Shown here piece after piece: positions 16,869 through 25,872 of a stretch of 64,000 nt of DNA. Under the pieces are notes generated by a model. The model searched no databases. It was given only the letters and a program-made list of their open reading frames with translations, and was not told the origin of the DNA. A program made the translations under genes and the position numbers. The stretch is from the NCBI RefSeq assembly GCF_013167215.1, contig NZ_JABJWY010000007.1, positions 44,676 to 108,675 on the forward strand, written 5' to 3'. Position 1 is the first letter of the stretch, and each line of letters opens with the position of its first letter. This stretch comes from Sphingobacterium prati (GTDB taxonomy: Bacteria; Bacteroidota; Bacteroidia; Sphingobacteriales; Sphingobacteriaceae).

Positions 16869-17660
16869 ATGACATTTCTATATCGATATATTTGTTTGTC
16901 TTGGCTGCTAGCGGCATTAGTACTTTCCATTGATGTTTTCGCACAAAAACAACCCAGTGTGGACAGCAATGCTGTCGCAGTTCAATTCGTTGACAGACTA
17001 CTTTCTGAAGGTGACTATACCGCTGCGGTGTTGGGGATTCCCCGGCAGGATGCATCGCAGGTTGCAATTGTTGAGAAAATGAAACTTGCCATCAAAGACA
17101 ATGAACAGTGGTTTCTCAACGTAATGAAGGAATTGGAACCGGGACAACCTATGCCATATCACAAAAATCTGGGTATTAGCGAAGCGGAGTATGCCGCTTT
17201 TATGCAGTTTTCGCAATCTATCAAAATAGACAAAATTGGAGCTATAGCGCTTAAGATCATTCGTAGGCACAGCAGTATTCATTTTGAACCTAAAGATTTC
17301 GGCGATTATTTAAAATATCTAACGATCGATTTAAAAGACCACAGGATCATGGTTGATAGTATCGACTTGCCATACAAAGGGCAAATTACCATGGATGCTC
17401 AACGGACAACATTGGTTGCTGGACCTTGGAAAGGATACTCCTGGCGACTCGAAGAATTTAGGAAAGACGGACAATTAATTGTAGACCCAAATAAAGTAGT
17501 TCCAGCAGAAATCAGTAAGTTGGATGTAAAAGCTATTGAGCTGATTATAGGCAAACTCGATCATAGCGATCAGTGTTTTCTTTATCTCAAGAGTAATATT
17601 ATCAATAAAGGCCATGTGCTTGCAAAACAGGATATAGCCCTTTTATTAACCAAAGAATAA
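16869..17660 (+). CDS. Secreted hypothetical protein
   Basis: 263 residues with a Sec signal (LSWLLAALVLSIDVFAQ, cleavage after about residue 25). The mature part is about 235 residues, mixed alpha/beta, with several long polar helices. I recognise no domain or catalytic motif. No operon partners: upstream is the Rpn terminator and downstream a decayed region. Codon use looks normal for the window. Confidence 0.6.
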   Translation: MTFLYRYICLSWLLAALVLSIDVFAQKQPSVDSNAVAVQFVDRLLSEGDYTAAVLGIPRQDASQVAIVEKMKLAIKDNEQWFLNVMKELEPGQPMPYHKNLGISEAEYAAFMQFSQSIKIDKIGAIALKIIRRHSSIHFEPKDFGDYLKYLTIDLKDHRIMVDSIDLPYKGQITMDAQRTTLVAGPWKGYSWRLEEFRKDGQLIVDPNKVVPAEISKLDVKAIELIIGKLDHSDQCFLYLKSNIINKGHVLAKQDIALLLTKE

Positions 17661-17854
17661 GCTGAAATCCAACAATAATATTTCTAACCTTAAATTAGAT
17701 CAAAGCCCATAGCCGGTTAACAGTTTGCTCAAGCAGACATCTAACAAAAGGAGCCTTCCTTAACGGTTCATAAGAGAGGCTTTTACCTTTAATGGCTACA
17801 AGATTTTAAATACTGATTGGGAAATAGCCGAGGATTATTCCATTGGCCTGGTAC

Positions 17855-18340
17855 ACAGTAAATGAGGTGAGTAAAAGAAATTTTTGATAAAATTGCGAAA
17901 GGATCTGTTAGTGGCCCGTTTTTTATGGGGTGTTGAAACGCTTGTTTCAATTCATCAGTCGTCAACTGATGAATTGAATTTGTCTTGTAGTCAGTACTTT
18001 GTAATTGGACAGTCAGCGACTGACCAATTTGAATTCCTTTTAAGTTACTGTTGATCAGAACATCTTTTACAGCAGATATTAGATGGGGGGATGCAATGTG
18101 AAATTGTCTGCATAGCTTTAAATTCGTAACAGATAGACCCTTTATTTAATAGATTCGGCGAGCTCGGGGAATGGCTGTTCACCATACTTTGCTCTTTCTT
18201 TAACTTTTTGCTCAAATTCGATGATGTATAAGCCTATCAGCCAGTTGCGCAAAGTGAGCGATTGGTTCACAGCTTATCGTTGAGAGCTGTAACTCGTCAT
18301 CGGTACTTTGGATACTGCTGACTAATTTTTCAAATTCCAT
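17855..18340 (-). pseudogene. Decayed DUF1016 / YhcG-type PDDEXK nuclease gene
   Basis: Read on the minus strand in shifting frames: MEFEKLVSSIQSTDDELQ from 18340, then after a frameshift NQSLTLRNWLIGLYIIEFEQ and KERAKYGEQPFPELAESIK with a stop, then after another shift GLSVTNLKLCRQF, an extended TDYKTNSIHQLTTDELKQ region, and KISFTHLIYC. These are the hallmark segments of the DUF1016 N-terminal domain (RNWLIG.YIxEFEQ, LSxTNLKxxRQF, SxTHL). The C-terminal PDDEXK nuclease domain is missing. At least two frameshifts and a truncation make it non-functional. Confidence 0.82.
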
Positions 18341-18602
18341 CGCTTAATAATATCTTTTAATTTTTTAAATCGCTATGTTATATCCGTCAACCTAACTATC
18401 TCTCCATCGGCCGAAAACATATTATGAGATTTAATCAACATACGACGAGACATACCTGGCCGTTGCGGTTAAATGTACAGATTTATTTGTATTTTTAGTC
18501 CTGTAGATGGCATAAGAGCCTGGGAACTAATTTATAAACCGTAATGTCAAGTGTGTAGCTGAATAAAGAACCATCCAATAACGAAACAAGAGGACACAAA
18601 AT

Positions 18603-19655
18603 ATGAAGTATATCTTTTATTTATTTTTTTTAATCTCGATCAACGCCAAAGCACAGGATCTTGAGGTTTTATTAATAGGTGTTTCCCATAATTATAGTAA
18701 ATATCCTATACAGAATTTTTCCAGCATCCATCAAAAAATTAGAAAATTTAAACCTGACGCCTTTTTTGGCGAGTTCCTGAGCAAAGAAGACGAGCGGTTG
18801 CTGATGGACTTTTGGTGCAAACAGCCAAATATCACTCGGCTACATAAACTAAGGAACAATCGACCTATAAAAGAGGTACTACTGCGGTATACTGTTGACA
18901 GCTTGAAGGAACGATCCAAGCAGCAACCAAATGATTATCATGTAAAAGCCGATTTAGCGCATGCCTATTATCTTGATCAAGATGTGGCAAATGGGCATTA
19001 TCAATATTGGCAAGTTTATAATTTTCTGCAGCATCGACCTAATGCCGAACTTGAAACTTATATCGAAAAATTACTTAGTCCTGGGGTCGATACCACCGGA
19101 AGAAGTATGAAAAGGCTAAAAACTTCTGAGTATGCTTATATAGCCTTCCCGATGATGCAGGAGTTAGGCATCGAGGAACTGATGTCTATGGATTGCCAGG
19201 ACTATGATCTGAATTGGCAAGCATCGTGGGGAGCATTTGACGCAAAATTTGTCTTGTTCAAGAAAAATATAGCCGATTCCTCTAAAAATCATTTGAAATC
19301 AGCTTTGATAGCTATTGACAAGGGGTTTGAGAAATATGCCCATATCGAAAAGTCTTCAAATAGGGTAACTGAATGGTTGAATACCGATGAGGCCGCGCAG
19401 ATTTCCGCCTCAGGAGATTTTTACTTGCCCGATATGTATAATATGAATGGGTTTCCGAAAGAAGAAATGCTGTCAAAAATACATTGGTGGATCATGAGAA
19501 ATGAGGGAATGTGCCATAATGTTGTCAATAGGGCTAAGATGGTAGGGGCTAAAAGAGTCGTAGTCCTAGCTGGGGCCAATCATAGAAAATACATGCAGGA
19601 CATTTTCAAAACGATGCATGCAGTGAAAGTGACAAACATCAATGAAGTTGACTAA
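18603..19655 (+). CDS. DUF5694-like (TraB/erythromycin-esterase-type) exported protein
   Basis: 350 residues with a short signal peptide ending NAKAQ. The mature part opens with LEVLLIGVSHNY, has PDAFFGEFLSKED, and closes with a WWIMRNEGMCHNVVNRA helix and VVVLAGANHRKYMQDI. The G-x-S/T-H start, an acidic GEF, and a terminal GANH are the pattern of DUF5694 and related TraB-fold proteins, which place Glu and His at a putative metal or hydrolase site. Expected in the periplasm. Activity is unknown. Monocistronic as far as visible. Confidence 0.7.
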   Translation: MKYIFYLFFLISINAKAQDLEVLLIGVSHNYSKYPIQNFSSIHQKIRKFKPDAFFGEFLSKEDERLLMDFWCKQPNITRLHKLRNNRPIKEVLLRYTVDSLKERSKQQPNDYHVKADLAHAYYLDQDVANGHYQYWQVYNFLQHRPNAELETYIEKLLSPGVDTTGRSMKRLKTSEYAYIAFPMMQELGIEELMSMDCQDYDLNWQASWGAFDAKFVLFKKNIADSSKNHLKSALIAIDKGFEKYAHIEKSSNRVTEWLNTDEAAQISASGDFYLPDMYNMNGFPKEEMLSKIHWWIMRNEGMCHNVVNRAKMVGAKRVVVLAGANHRKYMQDIFKTMHAVKVTNINEVD

Positions 19656-19883
19656 AAGCGGTGTTATCATTCTGAGCCATATAAGAATTTTCGCTGCCTT
19701 ATGCTACGCAATCTATCTGCGTACCTTTGTGTGCCTGTATAAGCTTTAATTTTTTTAAAGAGAATTATCTGTCTGACAATAAGCAATCTACCATTATTTT
19801 TATGCTCTTTTTTTAATGCGCAAAAAGGCTTCAGTATCGCAATCGATCTTTGTGTTAATGAAAATTTAAAAAAGCACGAAGAA

Positions 19884-20630
19884 ATGAAAGCACATATCAT
19901 CAAGGAGCTAAGGGAAATAGAGGCGAGCGAAGGAGTACGTATACTTTTTGCCTGTGAATCAGGAAGCCGAGGTTGGGGATTTCCGTCAGTCGATAGCGAT
20001 TATGACGTTCGGTTTATTTATGTGAGAAAAGCTGAGGACTATAGCCGTTTGTTTCCGCTGCCTACCGAAATGCGGTTTCCGATAATTGATGACCTCGATA
20101 TCGCAGGCTGGGATTTGTTTAAAGTACTCACCTTACTGTCTAAGAGTAATGTCAGTCCGTTTGAATGGATCCAGTCACCAGTAGTCTATTACGAGTTTGA
20201 CGGATTCAAAACAAGTTTTAGGGCAATGATCGAAGATTATTTTGACACACGTAGGCACGCCCATCATTATTTAGGGATTGTCCGTAGCAAAATAGAAGAT
20301 CTGCGCCGAGAGACGATGAAGCTCAAGAGCTTGTTTTATATCCTAAGATCGTTACTTGCGGCAGACTGGAGTATGACCTGTCGCAGTTATGCGCCCATGA
20401 CATTGGCAGAACTATCCGTATTATTGCCTGATGTTGTTAAAGTCGAAGTTATGGAGTTGCGCCAGTTGAAGAGCCAAGTTGATGAAGGGTTTATATACAG
20501 CTGTTCAGCGACCATAAGGCTTTATATTGAAACAAGGTTAACGCATTTAGAGCATCAAGTAAAACAGGTTCCCGGATCCGTATTGGATAAAGAAGGACTG
20601 GAGAAATACTTTAAAACTATATTAAGATGA
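19884..20630 (+). CDS. COG3541/RlaP-type nucleotidyltransferase, first of an overlapping pair
   Basis: 248 residues. ACESGSRGWGFPSVDSDYDV is the minimal nucleotidyltransferase signature GSRxxG...SDxD, where the two Asp bind Mg. The downstream helical region (SNVSPFEWIQSPVVYY, HHYLGIVRSKIEDLRRE) fits the YcgL/RlaP (PF10127) family, known elsewhere as RNA-ligase-associated nucleotidyltransferases. Its stop codon overlaps the start of a second family member by 4 nt, implying translational coupling. No RNA ligase is nearby. The target (RNA, protein or small molecule) is unknown. Confidence 0.85.
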   Translation: MKAHIIKELREIEASEGVRILFACESGSRGWGFPSVDSDYDVRFIYVRKAEDYSRLFPLPTEMRFPIIDDLDIAGWDLFKVLTLLSKSNVSPFEWIQSPVVYYEFDGFKTSFRAMIEDYFDTRRHAHHYLGIVRSKIEDLRRETMKLKSLFYILRSLLAADWSMTCRSYAPMTLAELSVLLPDVVKVEVMELRQLKSQVDEGFIYSCSATIRLYIETRLTHLEHQVKQVPGSVLDKEGLEKYFKTILR

Positions 20631-21694
20631 CTATAGACGAACTTCGAAAGAGCGGGCTGATCCTGTTTGAGGCCGTTGTCGGCAGCCGGGCATATGGATT
20701 GGCCACAGCATCTTCCGATACCGATATCAAAGGCGTATTTTACCTGCCTCTGGAATATTACTTGGGCGGTCAATATATTGCCCAGGTGGCTAACGCCAGC
20801 AATGACGAAGTTTACTATGAGCTTGGTCGTTTCGTAGAGCTCCTGTCAAAGAGTAATCCGACTGTACTGGAGCTTTTGGCTAGCCCTGCCGATTGCATAT
20901 TACATAAGGATTCGCTATTTGATCAATTTAAAATGCAGGATTTTATCACCCGCGAGGCCGCTATGACCTTTGCGCAATATGCGATGGTACAGGTGCGGAA
21001 GGCAAAAGGATTGAATAAGAAAATCAACAATCCGATGGATCGTGAACGTAAAAGTTTGCTGGATTTCTGCTTTATCATAGCTGGTCATGGAAGTTTATCG
21101 TTAAGAGATTGGTTAAGCAACCGACATTGGAAACAGGAAAACTGTGGTTTAGCAAAGATCGAACATGCGAAGGGAATGTATGCCTTGTTTTATGATCAGA
21201 GCGAGGTTCTAGGTTACAAAGGTATCGTGGCCACACTGTATAGTACTGAGGTTTCCCTCAGTTCTATCCCTAAGGAAGAAACAGGTTGTGCGTACCTTTT
21301 TGTTAATCACGACGCTTATTCATCGTATTGCAAGGCCTATAATGAATATTTTAGCTGGGTTTCAGCCCGCAATGAGGCGCGCTTTGAGGGGACAATGAAT
21401 CATGGGCAGGGCTATGATGCCAAAAATATGATGCATACCATCCGTCTATTGCAACAGGCAAAAGAGATTTTGTCTAAAAGTGAACTACAGATACAACGCC
21501 CCAATAGGGAAGAACTCCTGCGCATCAAGAATGGGACCTATAGCTATGATGAACTTTTCGTCTGGTCGCACAAGCTCTTTGGGGAAGTTCAGGAACTCTC
21601 CTTGCACAGCTTACTTCCGGTAGCGCCAGATCAGCATAGGCTAAGGCAGCGATTGGTTGACATGCGTAAGCAGCTTTATCAGATCAAACTTTAA
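20627..21694 (+). CDS. COG3541/RlaP-type nucleotidyltransferase, second of the pair
   Basis: 355 residues. VVGSRAYGLATASSDTDIKG is the GSRxxG...SDTD active site; LLSKSNPTVLELLASPADCI parallels the same segment of the first gene, so the two share one ancestry though this one has an additional C-terminal helical part (about 100 residues, including AKNMMHTIRLLQQAKEIL). Starts inside the end of the first gene (ATGA overlap). Likely works with, or as a heteromer of, the upstream protein; that is inference. Confidence 0.87.
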   Translation: MTIDELRKSGLILFEAVVGSRAYGLATASSDTDIKGVFYLPLEYYLGGQYIAQVANASNDEVYYELGRFVELLSKSNPTVLELLASPADCILHKDSLFDQFKMQDFITREAAMTFAQYAMVQVRKAKGLNKKINNPMDRERKSLLDFCFIIAGHGSLSLRDWLSNRHWKQENCGLAKIEHAKGMYALFYDQSEVLGYKGIVATLYSTEVSLSSIPKEETGCAYLFVNHDAYSSYCKAYNEYFSWVSARNEARFEGTMNHGQGYDAKNMMHTIRLLQQAKEILSKSELQIQRPNREELLRIKNGTYSYDELFVWSHKLFGEVQELSLHSLLPVAPDQHRLRQRLVDMRKQLYQIKL

Positions 21695-22125
21695 TTCCTA
21701 ATGCAGGGAGCTTCTCGTTCGTTAATAGAAAGTCGAACTAGTTGCTTATCTCAGAGCTTTTACCTATGGGCCCACACCTCACCATTTCCTTTTTTGTCTA
21801 AAAAAGGAAATTTATTCGAGTTATTATTCTGTCTTCTAGCATTACTTTTTTCTATGATAATCAATAGTAGTGAGGTATAATGGGTAAACAACAAAATCGG
21901 ATATCCATTTCGTATCTGAGATCGTTTGCGTAGAAAATATAAAGTAATATGTGAATAAAAAGCTAATTTTAGTTAGTAACCAAATTTAAAAAAACGAGGG
22001 ATAAGCCTAATCGGACATGCCATCGCAGTGGTCAATAATCCCGGATCGACGGCAACTTGGCCAAGCATATTGACAGCTTAGCTTCATGAAATTAAAATGA
22101 TTAAACCATAAATCTATATCTCGAT
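21695..22125. other. Intergenic gap of 430 bases with one hairpin
   Basis: No gene seen. An 11-bp perfect inverted repeat at 21785-21810 (TTTCCTTTTTT, loop GTCT, AAAAAAGGAAA) could terminate the nucleotidyltransferase operon but has little GC. The remainder should contain the promoter of the fucosidase gene; no clear TAnnTTTG was found. Confidence 0.4.
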
Positions 22126-24588
22126 ATGAATATCAAATACCTTATTTTTTCTATCGTTCTATTGCTGCTTTCGAAGTTTAGTTCGTCGCAGGAATTGAAA
22201 TTAAACTATGATAAAGAAGCTACTAACTGGAATGAAGCATTGCCATTGGGCAATGGCCGTATCGGCGCCATGGTATACGGTGGAGTTTCCCAAGAAGAGA
22301 TTCAATTGAATGAAGAAACGATCTGGGCCGGACGTCCTGGGAACAATGTACCCAAAGGTAAATACTCGGATATTGTAAAAATTCGTCAACTTCTTGTTGA
22401 GGGCAGGAACAGAGAAGCGCAAGAATTGTCGAATCTCGCCTTTCCGAGAGCTGCACCAGCAGGACTGGACTATGGTATGCCCTACCAAACTTTCGGCAGC
22501 CTGATGCTTGGGTTCCCGACTCACCGTAACCCTGTTCAATATCAACGGGAGCTGGATTTAAATAAAGCGATAACTACTGTTTCTTATCAAGTCGATGGAG
22601 TCAATTATCGAAGGGAAATGTTTACGTCACTGGTCGACAGTTTGCTGTTGATCCGCATTACTGCGGATAGAGCGAAAAGTATCTCCATGGATCTAAACTG
22701 GAAAAGTCCACATCAAAATATTGGCCTAGGTATAAATAATGGTGCATTGTTTCTGCGGGGAAGAGGAAGTACAGTGGATTCCAAAGAAGGGCAGGTGGCG
22801 TTCTATGGATTTGTTTATCCGCAGGTTAAAGGTGGCCAGGTTACTCATCATGGTGAGCAGATTACGATCCAAGGTGCAGACGAAGTAATCCTTTATGTAT
22901 CAATTGGAACAAACTTCAAAAATTACAAGGATCTTTCCATTGATCCTGAACGAAAAGCCACACGAATTTTTGAAAAGGCAAAAGGAATTTCTTACACAAA
23001 AGCACTGGAGCAGCATGTTAGAAAATACCAGCAGTTCTTCCATCGGGTGAAATTGGACCTTGGTAGCAATGCGCAGGCAAACAAAACAACAGATGTGCGG
23101 ATTCGGGAGTTTGCAACAAACTTTGATCCACAGCTAGTAGCACTTTATTTTCAATTTGGCCGCTATTTGCTGATTTCCTCTTCCCAACCTGGAGGCCAGC
23201 CTGCCAATTTGCAGGGGATTTGGAATGCTAAACTTTCTCCACCTTGGGACAGTAAGTATACGATAAATATCAATACCGAGATGAACTACTGGCCCGCTGA
23301 GGTAGGGAATCTAAGTGAAATGCACGAACCATTGTTTAGTATGTTAAAAGACCTTGCTGTTACAGGTCAAGAGAGTGCACGGGAAATGTACCATGCCAGA
23401 GGGTGGAATGCCCACCATAACACTGATCTATGGCGCATTACGGGTGTTGTAGATGGCGGTTTTTACGGTATGTGGCCTATGGGCGGAGCTTGGTTGAGTC
23501 AGCATATCTGGCAACATTATCTGTATAAAGGGAACAAGCAATTTTTGAAGGATTATTATCACATATTGAAAGGGGCGGCTTTATTTTATCTGGATGTTTT
23601 GACCAAGGATCCATCTGGAAAATGGCTGGTCGTAAGCCCTTCCATCAGTCCAGAAAATAGCTATGAAACAGGTAGCGTAGGTGTTTCAGCCGGCACGACA
23701 ATGGATAATCAACTCGTGTTTGATGTCTTTAATAATTTTATCCGTGCATCCTACGTTGTGGATTCCGATGGCGCATTGCGCGATTCTGTCAAACGAACTC
23801 TTGAACATTTACCGCCTATGCAAGTTGGACAACATGGACAGCTGCAGGAGTGGCTTAAAGATCTGGATAAAAAAAATGATCATCACCGTCATATATCACA
23901 TCTATACGGATTGTTTCCATCAGGTCAGATTTCACCTTTTCGCGACCCTGCACTTGCTCAGGCAGCAAAAAATTCATTGATCTACCGTGGAGACAAGTCG
24001 ACGGGTTGGTCTATGGGCTGGAAAGTAAATTGGTGGGCACGTTTGCTGGATGGAAATCAATCGTATAAATTGATCAAAGATCAATTGAGCCCAGCTCCAG
24101 AGAAACAGCAAGGACAAAGCGGCGGTACCTATCCTAATTTACTGGACGCCCATCCGCCTTTTCAGATCGATGGCAATTTTGGCTGTACATCCGGAATCGC
24201 CGAGATGTTGGTGCAATCATATGATGGGAGCATATTTTTATTACCTGCTTGGCCAGATGACTTGCCCAATGGGGAAGTGAAAGGTTTAGTCACTAGAGGA
24301 GGATTTATTATCGATATGAGCTGGAAAAATCGAAAGTTAACGGAATTAAAGGTCAGCTCTACCTTAGGAGGCAACTGCCGTATTCGTATCACAAATAAGA
24401 GTAGACTCTATTTAAAAGGGAAGCCTTTGAAAAAAGCGAATGGCAAAAATACAAATTCCTTTTTTGATGTTGATGAAATTAAAAAACCATTGATAAAAAC
24501 GCAAAATAGGGCATTTGAGGTTCCTGAAACAACGCTTTATGATCTTTCGACCACGAAAGGTAAGGTTTATGAATTTGTTGTGAAATAA
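22126..24588 (+). CDS. GH95 family alpha-L-fucosidase (or alpha-L-galactosidase)
   Basis: 820 residues with a Sec signal (YLIFSIVLLLLSKFSSSQ). The N-terminal domain opens with EALPLGNGRIGAMVYGG and IQLNEETIWAGRPG, diagnostic for GH95. The catalytic (alpha/alpha)6 domain shows WPAEVGNLSEMHEP, AHHNTDLWRITG (base-activating Asn), VSPSISPENSYE (general acid Glu) and FQIDGNFGCTSGIAEML (Asp), matching the residues mapped in the Bifidobacterium enzyme AfcA. Expected product: inverting release of L-fucose (or L-galactose) from glycans in the periplasm or at the surface. No SusC/SusD genes are adjacent, so it is not in an obvious PUL. Confidence 0.93.
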   Translation: MNIKYLIFSIVLLLLSKFSSSQELKLNYDKEATNWNEALPLGNGRIGAMVYGGVSQEEIQLNEETIWAGRPGNNVPKGKYSDIVKIRQLLVEGRNREAQELSNLAFPRAAPAGLDYGMPYQTFGSLMLGFPTHRNPVQYQRELDLNKAITTVSYQVDGVNYRREMFTSLVDSLLLIRITADRAKSISMDLNWKSPHQNIGLGINNGALFLRGRGSTVDSKEGQVAFYGFVYPQVKGGQVTHHGEQITIQGADEVILYVSIGTNFKNYKDLSIDPERKATRIFEKAKGISYTKALEQHVRKYQQFFHRVKLDLGSNAQANKTTDVRIREFATNFDPQLVALYFQFGRYLLISSSQPGGQPANLQGIWNAKLSPPWDSKYTININTEMNYWPAEVGNLSEMHEPLFSMLKDLAVTGQESAREMYHARGWNAHHNTDLWRITGVVDGGFYGMWPMGGAWLSQHIWQHYLYKGNKQFLKDYYHILKGAALFYLDVLTKDPSGKWLVVSPSISPENSYETGSVGVSAGTTMDNQLVFDVFNNFIRASYVVDSDGALRDSVKRTLEHLPPMQVGQHGQLQEWLKDLDKKNDHHRHISHLYGLFPSGQISPFRDPALAQAAKNSLIYRGDKSTGWSMGWKVNWWARLLDGNQSYKLIKDQLSPAPEKQQGQSGGTYPNLLDAHPPFQIDGNFGCTSGIAEMLVQSYDGSIFLLPAWPDDLPNGEVKGLVTRGGFIIDMSWKNRKLTELKVSSTLGGNCRIRITNKSRLYLKGKPLKKANGKNTNSFFDVDEIKKPLIKTQNRAFEVPETTLYDLSTTKGKVYEFVVK

Positions 24589-24701
24589 TATTTAATACTC
24601 GAATTTATGCTAAATACTGATAAAAAAATGGAAATATAGTTGTCTGATGACTATTATGAGCTTCTGTAGTTCATCATTTTTGTGATAATATAAGGTTTTA
24701 T

Positions 24702-24738
24702 GGCCGCTTGGATACTGTTCAAGCGGCCTTTCCTTTTT
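24702..24738 (+). terminator. Terminator element identical to the one after the Rpn gene (copy 2)
   Basis: Stem GGCCGCTTG/CAAGCGGCC and the 9-nt loop are base-for-base the same as at 16687-16713, with the preceding AGGTTTTA also matching. It lies 113 nt after the fucosidase stop and may now serve that gene, but it probably came with a lost Rpn copy. Confidence 0.75.
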
Positions 24739-25173
24739 CATATGTGAATTTGATCGCTTAGTCTTTTGCTGCGACACTTTCATTTCTATAGATTCTGTAG
24801 TCTTTTCTGCCTTTATTGTCAGGCCGTAGAATTATAAAAACTGCGAGCAAAGGAATTTTTCTTCCTTGGTAAAACTGATCTGTATAAACTGTGAATATCA
24901 TAGCTTTCAATATTTGGTTTAGGACAGAAACAAAAGGTATTAAGTTTACCTTTAAAGCGTTTATTTAACTTAAACAGTTTCAACTCGCGTTTTTTACCAT
25001 ACGCTAGGGAATAAACATTAAGAGTAGCCCTTGATGGGGATGATCCGATGCAAGCTATCAGTCAGATTCAGGTCTTATTACGATCTGTGACTAATGACAA
25101 AAAGTGATGAATTTGAACGATATGGACCGTGTTGCTGTTCCAAAGTAAAGAGAACCGTATATAGCTTTTGAAG
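24739..25173. other. Non-coding gap of about 435 bases
   Basis: No reading frame, promoter or repeat that I can support. Sequence texture resembles decayed coding DNA, in keeping with the element relics on both sides. Confidence 0.3.
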
Positions 25174-25446
25174 ATGAAATTTGTCAAAGTAAATCGAGTC
25201 GTGTTAAGCGCGCTGCGAGCGATGGGGTATAATGTGCTGGTTTCGCCTGTCGATGTCCAGGATCCACAAAATATTACCTGGAAAGCGATCTGGGTAGAGG
25301 ACGTCGATACCTGGATTAGGAGCTTGTATTGTGGACAGGGATCTCCAGCACGTCCTAATATTCTTGATATTGATTATGTACTGGCCAACGTTGCCGATTG
25401 CTATCTGTCAGGAAGTGTATTTATAGAAAGTGATAAGGTCTATTAG
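25174..25446 (+). CDS. Small hypothetical protein
   Basis: 90 residues, start at the ATG 25174 (MKFVKVNRVVLSALRAMGYN). Contains NITWKAIWVEDVDTWIRSLY and ends LSGSVFIESDKVY. Soluble, no signal peptide, no recognised family. It lies between element relics, so it could itself be a fragment of a larger lost gene. Confidence 0.35.
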   Translation: MKFVKVNRVVLSALRAMGYNVLVSPVDVQDPQNITWKAIWVEDVDTWIRSLYCGQGSPARPNILDIDYVLANVADCYLSGSVFIESDKVY

Positions 25447-25463
25447 GATATAAATCCTACCTT

Positions 25464-25518
25464 AGTCCTATGCTGTTAAAATCCCTTTGAACAAGTCACC
25501 AAGTTCCTTTCGCGAGCT
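25464..25518. repeat. Short dispersed repeat, copy 3
   Basis: TCCCTTTGAACAAGTCACC followed by CCTTTCGCGAGC matches 16740-16792 closely and 15301-15340 loosely. Immediately followed by a frameshifted Rpn-like tail. Confidence 0.55.
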
Positions 25519-25746
25519 CGTCGAGCCGGGCTATGCCGACTTTGTCCTGCAGCGCTCTGAGTGGGCTTATGTCAAGGAAAGGCAGGATGATAAGGAAAGG
25601 CAGGATGATAAGGAAAGCGCCGAACAGCATGCCATCAATAGGGGCCAAAGGAGGGAAGAGCCTTGCAGTTGCTGCAGGATATCGATAAGATCGAGAGCAT
25701 GCTAACGACCGGATTAGGCTATGATGAGCTTAAATTTCTTAAATAA
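25487..25746 (+). pseudogene. C-terminal relic of an Rpn-type nuclease/transposase gene
   Basis: First frame gives PGYADFVLQRSEWAYVKERQ and a tandem 18-bp repeat encoding DDKERQ, then KESAEQHAIN. After a frameshift near 25655 the reading continues as LQLLQDIDKIESMLTTGLGY and DELKFLK before TAA at 25746. A charged repeat region followed by a short helix-turn-helix-like end is the normal C-terminus of Rpn-family proteins. No nuclease core is left. Confidence 0.5.
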
Positions 25747-25872
25747 CTTTAAAGTTTACCAATTTACTATCTTTATTGATAACAGCAATTCATTTAGACT
25801 ACAACAACAGTGGTTTTGGATACATCTGTTTTTTAACTGTTGCAGAATTTTGTAGTAACAAAAGATAAGAAA

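Noticed and set aside
17946..18035. Two hairpin-like repeats (14-bp perfect dyad with TTCAATTCATCAGT arms, and a second at AATTGGACAGTC) that could be REP elements.
   Set aside because: They fall inside the readable DUF1016 pseudogene and follow its protein sequence (NSIHQLTTDELK), so they are coding coincidence.
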